This document shows, in pieces, positions 17,847 through 26,011 of a stretch of 44,874 nt of DNA. How positions within the stretch are numbered: position 1 is the first letter of the stretch; each line of letters opens with the position of its first letter. The notes below the pieces were generated by a model, which was given only the letters and a program-made list of their open reading frames with translations, did no database searches and had not been told where the DNA came from. The DNA lies in assembly GCA_002686265.1 (NCBI GenBank), contig NZBA01000060.1, positions 1 to 44,874 of the forward strand. The letters are read 5' to 3'. The translations under genes and the position numbers were made by a program. The stretch comes from Planctomycetota bacterium (GTDB lineage: Bacteria; Planctomycetota; UBA1135; GCA-002686595).

Positions 17847-18500
17847 TCAGGAGCCCTCGGAGTCGCCGTCGTCCCCGGCGTCCTCCTCGGCCTTGGACTC
17901 ACCGATGATCTCGGGCTCGGCCGCCTCGTCCTCTTCCTCGCCTTCACCCGGCTCGGCGATGTGCTTGGGAGCGACGACCACGGCCACCTCGGTCTCGCCG
18001 GGCACGGCCAGCTCGACCTCCTCGGGCAGGATCAAGTCGGCGGCCGACAGGTGCGCCCCCTCGTCCAGATCGTTCACATCCAGCTCCACGCTGTCGGGGA
18101 TCATCGACGGGATCGACCGGATCGTGATCTGCTCGACGAGTTGGGTGGCGATACCCGAGCGCGGGTGCCCGGTGATCACCACGCGCACCGAGAACTCCGC
18201 CTTCACACCGCGCTTGACGCGCCGGAACTCGATGTGGTGCAGGCGGTCGCCCAGCGCGTCCCATTGCAACTCGCGGACCACGGCCGACGCGCTGTCGCCG
18301 CCGACCTCGATGTCGTAGAGGTGCGTGTGGTGTCGCCGGCTGGCGAGAAACAGCCGCTCGTCGACGCTGAAGTCGACGTGCGGGCTCTCGTCGTCGGCCT
18401 GTAGGGAGGCGGGGATCCGCCCGTCCGCACGCAGGCGGCGCGAGGCGCGGGTACCGAGCTGGGTCCGGGGATCACCCTGGAGGATTTCACTGCTGGACAT
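17847..18500 (-). CDS. rplY: 50S ribosomal protein bL25/TL5 (Ctc form)
   Basis: Binds 5S rRNA. 217 residues of the long Ctc/TL5 type. The N-terminal L25 domain (LGTRASRRLRADGRIPASL, then HLYDIEVGG, up to about residue 100) is followed by the beta-rich TL5 domain (to about 185) and an acidic tail (EGEEEDEAAEPE onward). It is 60 bp downstream of prs and 106 bp upstream of pth. The acidic end is common in Ctc proteins, but here it adds to the matching tails on bS6 and bL9. Confidence 0.95.
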   Translation of the reverse strand: MSSSEILQGDPRTQLGTRASRRLRADGRIPASLQADDESPHVDFSVDERLFLASRRHHTHLYDIEVGGDSASAVVRELQWDALGDRLHHIEFRRVKRGVKAEFSVRVVITGHPRSGIATQLVEQITIRSIPSMIPDSVELDVNDLDEGAHLSAADLILPEEVELAVPGETEVAVVVAPKHIAEPGEGEEEDEAAEPEIIGESKAEEDAGDDGDSEGS

Positions 18501-18559
18501 GGCTTGCTGCCGGGAGAGTAGCTCCCGGTATGGGGGGTCAGAGGAGAACGAGTCGTCCG

Positions 18560-19543
18560 TCAGCCGCGCCTCTCGGCGAGCGGGGCAGGCGAGAGGTCAC
18601 TCTCGAAGAGCGAACTGACGGACTTGGAGGTATGGATGTTGTAGATGGCGTTGGCGAGCAGACCGGCGACGGAAACGACCTCGAGGTTCTCGATCCGCTC
18701 CCCGCATTCGGGAATGGTGTCCGTAACCAGGATCCGGTCGATGCACGAGTCGTTGAGCCGTGCGACGGCCGGTCCACAGAAGACTGCGTGGGAGACGGCG
18801 ATGACGACCGACAGGGCCCCCGTATCCTTGCAGATGCGCGCCGCCTCGGTGATCGAGCCGGCGGTGGAGATCATATCGTCAACGATGATGATGTTGCGAC
18901 CCGCGACGTCGCCGATGATGTGCTCCACGGCGATCTCCGAGCCCGACAGGCGCCGCTTGTCGACGATCGCGAGGTCCGCCCCGAGGGGCTTCGCGTAGCC
19001 GCGGGCCATCTTGATGCCCCCGACGTCGGGGGAGACGATCAGCGGGTTGTCGATGTCGAGCTCGCGCAGGGCGCCGAGCAGCACCGGCTTGGCGTACAGG
19101 TGATCGACGGGGATGTCGAAGAAGCCCTGGATCTGGGCGGCGTGCATGTCAACCGTCAGCACTCTGTCCGCGCCGCCGTGCACGAGGGTGTTGGCGAGCA
19201 CCTTGGCGCTGATCGGCACGCGCCCCTCGTCCTTGCGGTCCTTGCGCGCGTAGCCGTAGTAGGGCATCACCGCCGTGATCCGCCCGGCACTCGAGCGCCT
19301 GAGGGTGTCGAGCAACAACAGCAGCTCGATCCAGTTGTCGTTGACCGGCGGACAAGTCGGCTGGATGACGAAGCAATCGGCTCCGCGCAGGTCCTCGTTG
19401 ACCTTGATGTCCACCTCGCCGTCGGGGAAGCGCCCGACGCTGGCGTCGGCGAGGGGCAGGCCGATCTCCCGCGCGACCTCTTGGCCGAGCTGAGGGTGGG
19501 CGTTGCCGGAGATGATGATGATCTTGTCGCTGAAGGCTGACAA
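18560..19543 (-). CDS. prs: Ribose-phosphate pyrophosphokinase (PRPP synthase)
   Basis: Makes PRPP from ribose 5-phosphate and ATP for nucleotide, His and Trp synthesis. 327 residues. Visible motifs: GRFPDGEVDIKV, YYGYARKDRKD (ATP loop), TVDMHAAQIQGFF, SPDVGGIKMARGYA, and the PRPP loop VDDMISTAGSI, where Ser and Ala replace the more common Asp and Gly (DDMIDTGG). I place the start at a TTG at 19543 because AAGGAG stands six bases upstream and the next residues fit the family N-terminus; no ATG is available there. It is 17 bp downstream of glmU. Confidence 0.95.
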   Translation of the reverse strand: MSAFSDKIIIISGNAHPQLGQEVAREIGLPLADASVGRFPDGEVDIKVNEDLRGADCFVIQPTCPPVNDNWIELLLLLDTLRRSSAGRITAVMPYYGYARKDRKDEGRVPISAKVLANTLVHGGADRVLTVDMHAAQIQGFFDIPVDHLYAKPVLLGALRELDIDNPLIVSPDVGGIKMARGYAKPLGADLAIVDKRRLSGSEIAVEHIIGDVAGRNIIIVDDMISTAGSITEAARICKDTGALSVVIAVSHAVFCGPAVARLNDSCIDRILVTDTIPECGERIENLEVVSVAGLLANAIYNIHTSKSVSSLFESDLSPAPLAERRG

Positions 19544-19560
19544 TGCTCGCTCCTTGGGTG

Positions 19561-20877
19561 TCAGTCGCTTTGCGAGGCGTCCTCGGATGATATGGACCGG
19601 GCGCCGTCCCCGCCGAGGGGGCGCGCGGGAACGCCCACCCAGACCTCGCCGGGACCGACCTGGGTACCGCGCGTGACGACGGCTCCCGCGCCCGTGGTGG
19701 CACCGGGGCCGATTGTATTCGGAGCGACGATGATCGTGCCACTCCCGATAAATGCGCCCTCGCCGACCTCCGTGCGGTGCTTCGCCCGCCCGTCGTAGTT
19801 GGCGAAGATCGTCCCGGCGCCGATGTTGGAACCGGCGCCGACTCGTGCATCGCCGAGGTAGGAGAGGTGCTTGGCCTTGGCTCCGCGCCCGACGAGCGAT
19901 TGCTTGCACTCGGTGAAGTTGCCGACCTCGGCGCCGTCCTCGAGCACGGTTCCCACCCGCAGGTGGGTGAAGGGGCCGACCTCGCAGTTCGAACCGATGC
20001 GGACACCCCCGCGGATGACCGTGCAGGGCAGCACGCGGGTCCCAGGACCGATCTCGACGCCGTGGTCGATGTAGGTCGTCGCCGGGTCCTCGATCGCGAC
20101 GCCATTGGCGAGGTGCTCCTCGAGGATGCGCACCTGCAGGGTCCAGCGCGCCTCGGCGAGTTGCGCCAGGGTGTTGATCCCGGCGCCCTCGTCGGGGTCG
20201 GCGACGGGGACGGCGAGCACCTCGCGGCCCTCGGCCACGAACATCGCCGCCACATCGGTCAGGTAGACCTCGCCCTGGGCGTTGGCGTCGCCGAGGCGCG
20301 GCAGGCAGGCGAGCAACTCGCGGCCGGGGAATGCATACACACCCGTGTTGACCTCGGCGAATGCGCGCTCCTCCTCGCTGCAGTCGGCCTCCTCGACGAT
20401 GCGCTCGAAGGCACCGTCGGAGCCGCGCACGATGCGGCCGTAGCCGTGCGGGTCGTCCATCACCGAGGTCAGGATCGCCATCGCGTCCGCCCCGGCCGCC
20501 TCGCGCGCCGCGCCGAGTTCGCCGACGGTCTCGCCGGTGAGCAGCGGCATGTCACCGTAGAGGACCACGACATCGCCCGGATCCTCTCCCAACTCCCCGG
20601 CGCACACCTGCAGGGCGTGTCCGGTCCCGCGCTGGGGTTCCTGCACGACGAAGCGGAGCCGCTCGGCCTCGGGATGGTCGGCGAGGTGCTCGCGCACCGC
20701 GTCCGCGCCGTGGCCGACGACGACGATCACGCGCTCGGGATCGAGGGCGAGGGCCTGCTCGACGACCCAGCCGATCAGCGGCCGTCCACACAGTGCATGC
20801 ATCACCTTGGGGCGCGCGCTCTTCATGCGCGTCCCCTGACCGGCTGCGAGGATGACGACTGTTCGTGCCGCGGACAT
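19561..20877 (-). CDS. glmU: Bifunctional GlmU: GlcN-1-P acetyltransferase / GlcNAc-1-P uridyltransferase
   Basis: Makes UDP-GlcNAc, the common precursor for peptidoglycan and lipid A. The N-terminal nucleotidyltransferase (LAAGQGTRMKSARPKVMH, LYGDMPLL, NTGVYAF) spans residues 1-~230. The C-terminal hexapeptide-repeat acetyltransferase includes the catalytic KHLSYLGDA and NYDGRAKHRT. At 438 residues the C-terminal tail is shorter than in E. coli (456). It heads the glmU-prs-rplY-pth block and feeds the lpx genes further along the same strand. Confidence 0.96.
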   Translation of the reverse strand: MSAARTVVILAAGQGTRMKSARPKVMHALCGRPLIGWVVEQALALDPERVIVVVGHGADAVREHLADHPEAERLRFVVQEPQRGTGHALQVCAGELGEDPGDVVVLYGDMPLLTGETVGELGAAREAAGADAMAILTSVMDDPHGYGRIVRGSDGAFERIVEEADCSEEERAFAEVNTGVYAFPGRELLACLPRLGDANAQGEVYLTDVAAMFVAEGREVLAVPVADPDEGAGINTLAQLAEARWTLQVRILEEHLANGVAIEDPATTYIDHGVEIGPGTRVLPCTVIRGGVRIGSNCEVGPFTHLRVGTVLEDGAEVGNFTECKQSLVGRGAKAKHLSYLGDARVGAGSNIGAGTIFANYDGRAKHRTEVGEGAFIGSGTIIVAPNTIGPGATTGAGAVVTRGTQVGPGEVWVGVPARPLGGDGARSISSEDASQSD

Positions 20878-20960
20878 GGCGGATCCGGCGCCCCAAAGGC
20901 GCGGAATGCGGCCCAGGGTTGTATGCCCCGGCCCCGTCCGCTGTCAACCGCGGGGCGCTC

Positions 20961-21725
20961 TCAGTCACCCGGCGCGGGCAACCACAACTCGGCCAGGATG
21001 AGCGCACCGAGGACGGCCATCGACCCCGCCCAGAGGGTCCCGCCGGTGGCGATCACCCCCACCAGCCAGGCGGTATCGCGAGCCAGGAACCAGCAACACA
21101 GGTCACAGAACAGGGCCGCGCCCGCGACCATCACCAACGCCGGGACGACGCGGCGCGCGAAGCGCGTCGCCAGGGCCAGCAGGGCGACCAAGCCCGTCAG
21201 GGCGCCCATCGTGAGCGCGTGGGTGTGGGCCGAGGCGACGAGCACCTTGCGGTCGGTCGGCGAGACCTCGCGCGAGAAGGCGACCTTCGCCACGTCGTCC
21301 CAGTAATCCAGGGGCAGGGTCTGGCCGATGCCGTCGCCGGCGCTGGCCTGGCGCGAGTGGCACGAGAGGCAGGCGGCGTCGAGCACCTCCGCCGGCGCCG
21401 CGTCCCCCAGGTCCAGGCTGTCGTAGTCCTCGCTGACGCGCTCGCCGCCGAGCCAGGCCATCAGTGTCTGGCGGTCGGCGTCGGCCAGGCCCTCGGGGTG
21501 CCCGCGCTCGAGCGCGACGACCAGCGGCGCGCTCACGTTCACACCGTGGTAGGCGCCGGTCAGGTCCTCCATCGACAGCCCGGGGATCTCGTCGCGGTTC
21601 TCGTGATGTCCGACCAGGTGCGCCGCGGCGGCAGCGAGGCCGATGCCCAGGGTCCCGACGACGAAGGTGAATCCCAGGCGCGCCGTGAAGGGCATGGAGC
21701 GCAGGCGAAAGGGAAAGGCGCTCAT
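20961..21725 (-). CDS. Membrane protein with one CxxCH haem motif
   Basis: 254 residues, four predicted membrane helices (about 17-39, 170-190, 192-214, 220-249). A loop between helices 1 and 2, likely periplasmic, carries CLSCH at residues 119-123, a single c-type haem site. Extra histidines near the membrane (40-41, 167, 169) could be additional ligands. The motif GAYHGVN (58-64) looks conserved-like. I do not recognise a named family, and a role in electron transfer is an inference. It starts 3 bp after the Gfo/Idh gene and is therefore probably co-transcribed with it and with the flavin-transferase gene. Confidence 0.8.
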   Translation of the reverse strand: MSAFPFRLRSMPFTARLGFTFVVGTLGIGLAAAAAHLVGHHENRDEIPGLSMEDLTGAYHGVNVSAPLVVALERGHPEGLADADRQTLMAWLGGERVSEDYDSLDLGDAAPAEVLDAACLSCHSRQASAGDGIGQTLPLDYWDDVAKVAFSREVSPTDRKVLVASAHTHALTMGALTGLVALLALATRFARRVVPALVMVAGAALFCDLCCWFLARDTAWLVGVIATGGTLWAGSMAVLGALILAELWLPAPGD

Positions 21726-21728
21726 CGC

Positions 21729-22973
21729 TCAGCCGATCTCGAATAGAGCGGGGTCGATCGCCTGCTCCTCGCCGCTCGTCACCGCGCGTTGGGCCAGGAG
21801 GCCGACGACGGTCGCGCGCAGGCCCTCCGCGGCGCCGCAGGCCGGCTCGCCACCACCGGCGGCCGCCACCAGGTAATCCTCCAGGGCGTAGTGCAGGGGA
21901 GCGTGCGGCAGACCGACGCCTTCCTTGAGCTTGCCCTGGGAGGCGAGCTGAGTGGCGTCGGCGATCAGGGTGATGCCCTCGTCGTTGTGGAAGGTCTGGC
22001 GGTTGGCGTAGACCTCCCAGCCCTGGGTGGGCGCATCGGCTTCCTTGAACATCCAAGCGTGGGACCAAGCCAACTTGATCGCGGCCATCGACCCCGAGAG
22101 CAACTCGTAGCGCCCCTGGTAGGAGTTCCCCAGGCAGGCCTCCCAGAACAGGCTGGTGCCGTCGGCGAAGCCGAGCTCGCAGGTCACCGTGTCGGGCACC
22201 TCGCGCCCGTCGCGGTGCACGAAGACGCCGCCGCGGCCGCGCACGCTGACGGGGTACTCGCCCCGGTAGTAGTGGAAGACGTCGAACTGCTGGGTTCCGA
22301 GCTCGCCCGGAAGCCCCGGGGAGATGGCGGGATCCAGGCGCCAGTTGAGCGCCGCCTCGTCGGCCGGGTTCGAGGCCGGCGTGCGCCAGCTCTGCTTCTT
22401 GAAGTCCTGGGCGCGCATCGAAGCCAGGTCACGCACGCAGCCCGAGCGGTAGAAGCTGCGCGCGAGCTGATAGACGGGGTTCGAGCGCCCCTGGAGCCCC
22501 GTGGCGAAGACCCCTCCGGCGGCGCGCGCGGCGGCCGCGATGGCGCGGGCGTCCTCTGTCGTGTGGGCCAGGGGCGCCTCGCAGTAGACGTTCTTCCCCG
22601 CCTCCAGCGCATCGATCACGACCTCGCGGTGCAGGTGCGTGGGCGTGGCGACGATGACCGAGTCGACGGCGTCGCCGAGCTCCTCTAGCAGCTTGCGATG
22701 GTCCTCGTAGCCGCGCGCGCCCTGGGCCCGGCGCAGGCCCGAGCGCAGGCGGCCGGCGAGCACGTCGCAGACGGCCACGACGCGCGCTCCCTCGAGCTTC
22801 TGCAGCTCGCCGAGGATCGCGCGCCCCTGGCGGCCGGCGCCGACGAGCGCCACCGGCAGCGGCTCGTCGCGCCCGGCGAGGCCCCTTCGCGCGGCGAGGT
22901 CGGGTTGGAAGGCGAAGGCGGCCAGGGTGCCGCCCGCTTGGGAGAGGAACTGCCTGCGATCGGAGTCGGTCAT
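21729..22973 (-). CDS. Tat-exported Gfo/Idh/MocA oxidoreductase (EAP variant)
   Basis: 414-residue oxidoreductase with a twin-arginine signal (DRRQFLSQAGGT, residues 5-16), so folded with its nucleotide cofactor and exported. Rossmann motif GAGRQGRAI. Where most family members have Glu-Lys-Pro, this one has VYCEAPLAH: the lysine that normally contacts cofactor and substrate is missing. The rest of the C-terminal barrel is complete (LNWRLDPAISPG, ELGTQQFDVFHYY). Its ATG overlaps the ApbE stop (ATGA), so the two are translationally coupled. The substrate is unknown; sugars or sugar derivatives are usual for the family. Confidence 0.88.
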   Translation of the reverse strand: MTDSDRRQFLSQAGGTLAAFAFQPDLAARRGLAGRDEPLPVALVGAGRQGRAILGELQKLEGARVVAVCDVLAGRLRSGLRRAQGARGYEDHRKLLEELGDAVDSVIVATPTHLHREVVIDALEAGKNVYCEAPLAHTTEDARAIAAAARAAGGVFATGLQGRSNPVYQLARSFYRSGCVRDLASMRAQDFKKQSWRTPASNPADEAALNWRLDPAISPGLPGELGTQQFDVFHYYRGEYPVSVRGRGGVFVHRDGREVPDTVTCELGFADGTSLFWEACLGNSYQGRYELLSGSMAAIKLAWSHAWMFKEADAPTQGWEVYANRQTFHNDEGITLIADATQLASQGKLKEGVGLPHAPLHYALEDYLVAAAGGGEPACGAAEGLRATVVGLLAQRAVTSGEEQAIDPALFEIG

Positions 22974-23923
22974 GCGGTCTGGGCTCGGTGCTGGTGACGG
23001 GGGTCTCGGTGTTCGATGCGATTGGGCCCGCGCTCCGCTGTGGCGGCACGCTCCCAGCGCGGGACGCCGCCGACGCGCACCGCGCGCGCCCAGGCCAGGG
23101 GGGCTCGGTCGGGATCGCAAAACGGGAGGCGGGCGAGGCAGAGCGCCGTCGAGCGCGCGTCCGCGCGGCGGGCGTCGGTGTCGATGACCGCGGCGGCGAT
23201 CCCCCCGGCGAGGGGCCGGCCAGTGTGGGGGTCGACGATGTGTCCACGGCCGGCGGTGCCATCGGTCGCCGGGACCGTACGGCCGTGGGAGGCCGAGACC
23301 GAGAGTGCGGCGTCGCGGAGGTGCGCCAGGGGCGCGTCGGGCTCGGGGCCGAGGGCCACGCTCCAGGCCTCGGCCGCCGGGGGAGCGCCCAGGGCCACGA
23401 CCGTGCTCGTGCCGCCGTGCAAGAGGGCGCGCTCGATTCCGTGCTCACAGAGCACCTCGCGCGCCAGCTCGAGGGCGTGGCCCTTGCCGACGCCGCCGAC
23501 GTCGAGGGAGAGGTCCTCGCGGGCGAAGCGCACCGCCGAGCGCTCGCGGTCGAGCAGCAGGGCGTCGCCGCCCACGGCGCCGCGGGCCGCGGCGAGGTCC
23601 GCGGTGGCCCGCTCGCGGAAACCGAGGGCCTCCATCACCGGGGCCACGGTCACGTCGAAGGCGCCCAGGGACTCGCGCCGCACGGCCTGCGCCGTCTCGA
23701 GCAGGGTGAAGGTGTCGGCGTCGACCTCCACCCAGCCCTTCCCCGCCCGGGCGTTGACGCGTGCGATGAGGCTCGCGGAGAGGAAGGGGCTGATGGTCCG
23801 CTCGCACTCCGCGATCGTCTCCAGGGCGAGCTCCCCCACCGCCCGCAGGCGGCCCTCGTCCTCCCCGTCGAGCACCAGCTCGAAGCGGGTCGCCATGGCC
23901 TTTGTCGCGAGGCGGCAGATCAC
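22970..23923 (-). CDS. apbE: ApbE-like FAD:protein FMN transferase without signal peptide
   Basis: Family members attach FMN covalently to a Thr/Ser of redox proteins. 317 residues. Motifs visible: GAFDVTVAP, the FAD/Mg loop DVGGVGKGHALE, LLHGGTST, GHIVDPHTGRP and ADARSTALCLA. The usual N-terminal lipobox or signal is absent: the chain begins almost directly with the AMATRFEL strand, so it appears cytoplasmic. The start is a GTG at 23923; an ATG at 23896 is a shorter alternative. No Nqr, Rnf or other obvious flavinylation target is in the window. It overlaps the downstream Tat Gfo/Idh gene by four bases. Confidence 0.88.
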   Translation of the reverse strand: MICRLATKAMATRFELVLDGEDEGRLRAVGELALETIAECERTISPFLSASLIARVNARAGKGWVEVDADTFTLLETAQAVRRESLGAFDVTVAPVMEALGFRERATADLAAARGAVGGDALLLDRERSAVRFAREDLSLDVGGVGKGHALELAREVLCEHGIERALLHGGTSTVVALGAPPAAEAWSVALGPEPDAPLAHLRDAALSVSASHGRTVPATDGTAGRGHIVDPHTGRPLAGGIAAAVIDTDARRADARSTALCLARLPFCDPDRAPLAWARAVRVGGVPRWERAATAERGPNRIEHRDPRHQHRAQTA

Positions 23924-24042
23924 GCTCTGGGAGGCTCGGAGGACCCGGCGCTACTCATGAAGACGTGCTCTCGACACAGCGACTCGATTTCTGGTGCTGC
24001 CGCTTGGGCTCTCGACGCCGGCGGCGAACCTCCCCGGCCCGA

Positions 24043-25368
24043 TCAGATCTTGTAGGCGCTCATGGTCGCCGGATCGAAGCCGAAGGCGTGGCCCTCCCAC
24101 ATCGAGCGCGAGGCGAGATCCACGATCACCATGACCTTGGTGCCGAGGTCCACCGGGCTCCAGTTGGGCTCGCGGGTGCGGATGCACTTCAGCCAGTTCA
24201 GGCGCAGCTCGTCCTGGTCGGAGATGGACGGGCAGGAGATGCGCTGCTCGTCGATCTCGTCCACCCAGTGACGCTCGGGGCGCACGACGACGTCCTTGCT
24301 GCCGAGGTACATGGTCGCCTCGTGGCCGCGGATGATCGTCTCGAGGCCGATCTCGTTGCAGGTCGAACCGGCGACGATCATCGTGTGCCCGTCCTCGAAC
24401 TCGATGGTCAGGTTGACCTGGTCGTGGTTCTCCATGACCTGGTCCACGTAGTGGCCGCCCGAGGCGGTGACGCGCGTCGGCCAGCCCTGGTCGACGGCCA
24501 TCACCAGCGGGGTCATGACGTGCACCAGGAGATCACCGATGATCCCGGTCGAGTAGGTCTTGTAGCGGCGCCAGCGCGCGTAGACCTCGGGGTCCCACTC
24601 GGCGGCCGGGCGGTCTCCTAGCCAGCGCTCCCAGTCGAGGTTGACTCCCGGTTCCCAGCGCGGGTCGATGGCGTAGTAGAGCCACTCGCCGTCCTTGGAG
24701 TTTCGGCAGTAGCTGGTCTGGGAGAAGGTCGGCTTGCCGATCGCGCCTTGGGCGATCAGCTCCTTGGCCTTGCGGTACTTCTCCTGGGCGATGTACTGGG
24801 TCCCGACCTGCAGGATCGCCTGCGGGTTGGCCAGCGACACCTCGCGCAGGCGCAGGGCCTGGCCGAGGTCGAGGGTCATCGGCTTCTCGCAGTAGACGTC
24901 CTTGCCGGCGAGGATCGCGTCCTCGGCGATCTTGCCGTGCCAGTGCTCGGTGGTTGCCACCAGGACGCCGTGCAAATCGTCGCGGGCGACGAGGTCCTCG
25001 TAGCGGTCGTGGGTGTCGGCCGGACCGCCCTGGCGCTCGGTCAGGATCTGCTGGGCGCGCTCGTAGCGGGTGCTGCAGACGTCGGAGAGAGCGACGATCT
25101 CGACCTGCTCCTTGCCCTGGCCCGCCAGGTGGGTGATGCGGTCGATGTGGCCCGTGCCCATGCCGCCGGGGCCGACGACGCCGATGCGCAGGGGCTCTCC
25201 CTCGCCGACGGGCGTGCGCGCCTCGGCCTTGGGGATCGGCGGCTTCTCGGGGGTCGAGGCGCAGGCACCGAGCAGGGCACCCGCTCCGGCGACGGCGGCG
25301 GCCTTGCCCAGGAAGTCACGCCGGGAGGGGGTCGGGCCGCTGTCTTGGGGAAGCTCGGTCTCGGTCAT
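24043..25368 (-). CDS. Tat-exported lipoprotein Gfo/Idh/MocA oxidoreductase
   Basis: 441 residues. A twin-arginine motif (SRRDFLGKAAA, RR at 16-17) is followed by a lipobox-like LLGAC with Cys36, so the protein is probably exported folded and lipid-anchored. Rossmann motif GPGGMGTGH and the intact VYCEKPMTLD. The C-terminal domain has TYSTGIIGDLLVHVMTP and many aromatic residues. Such Tat Gfo/Idh proteins are abundant in planctomycetes, but their substrates are mostly unknown. The ATG at 25368 has GGAG upstream. It lies 119 bp before apbE and 54 bp after the ACT-domain gene on the same strand. Confidence 0.9.
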   Translation of the reverse strand: MTETELPQDSGPTPSRRDFLGKAAAVAGAGALLGACASTPEKPPIPKAEARTPVGEGEPLRIGVVGPGGMGTGHIDRITHLAGQGKEQVEIVALSDVCSTRYERAQQILTERQGGPADTHDRYEDLVARDDLHGVLVATTEHWHGKIAEDAILAGKDVYCEKPMTLDLGQALRLREVSLANPQAILQVGTQYIAQEKYRKAKELIAQGAIGKPTFSQTSYCRNSKDGEWLYYAIDPRWEPGVNLDWERWLGDRPAAEWDPEVYARWRRYKTYSTGIIGDLLVHVMTPLVMAVDQGWPTRVTASGGHYVDQVMENHDQVNLTIEFEDGHTMIVAGSTCNEIGLETIIRGHEATMYLGSKDVVVRPERHWVDEIDEQRISCPSISDQDELRLNWLKCIRTREPNWSPVDLGTKVMVIVDLASRSMWEGHAFGFDPATMSAYKI

Positions 25369-25422
25369 CGGGGATCTCCGTCGGATGGGGTCTCGCAGGG
25401 GTCGGGCCGGGGACCGCAGATC

Positions 25423-25860
25423 CTAACGCCCACCGCCGGCGGCGAACAGTTCGCCCAGGATCCGCTCCGCGCGGTCGAGGTAGCGCTCGGGGAGGAACAG
25501 ATGGTCGCGGTCGAAGCCGCAGACGCAGCCGAGGGGAATGCCGGCGGCGGCCAGGCGCGCGGTGAGGGTCGCCAGGAAGCCCACGACCTCCCAGCTCATG
25601 GGGACGTCGAATCGGATCCAGCGCAGGTCGCGCTCGACGCGTGCGTCGGGGCGGCGGGCCAGGAGGACGTCGAGCTCCTCGGCGCGTACGAGGAGCGTCG
25701 TACCCTCGGCCTCGACGACGAGCTGGCCCGGGCCGGCGGCGAGGTGCGCGAGATCCCCGGGGACGGGCGCTCCCGCGAAGCCGACCAGACAGAAGCGGCC
25801 GGGCTCGACCCGGAAGGTCATGCGGGCCAGGGCCCGTTCAAGGTCGGCGGCGGGGCGCAT
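25423..25860 (-). CDS. Small ACT-domain protein (CASTOR-like fold)
   Basis: 145 residues, cytoplasmic. The C-terminal half (RWIRFDVPMSWEVVGFLATLTARLAAAGIP, then CGFDRDHLFLPERYLDRA) resembles the paired-ACT family related to CASTOR and aspartokinase regulatory domains, which bind amino acids. No catalytic domain is attached. The ATG at 25860 was chosen because the longer frame is antisense to a real gene on the plus strand. Function unknown; ligand sensing is an inference from the fold. It is the first gene of the long minus-strand array. Confidence 0.7.
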   Translation of the reverse strand: MRPAADLERALARMTFRVEPGRFCLVGFAGAPVPGDLAHLAAGPGQLVVEAEGTTLLVRAEELDVLLARRPDARVERDLRWIRFDVPMSWEVVGFLATLTARLAAAGIPLGCVCGFDRDHLFLPERYLDRAERILGELFAAGGGR

Positions 25861-26011
25861 GGCCCATGATCCTACGCGAGGGCGCGCCCGCCGGCCCGTT
25901 CGGGCCGCACGAGGCGCTCGCCGCCTCCGGCACCACCGGAATCCGTTATCATGCAGCTCCCCGCGGAGCGCAGATCCGGCCTCGCGGGACGCCGACCGAC
26001 CGCCCCCGACG

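Noticed and set aside
17741..17947. Longer pth start at 17947
   Set aside because: The extra residues are Arg/Pro-rich, overlap rplY and are not found in the family; the GTG at 17740 aligns the catalytic His20.
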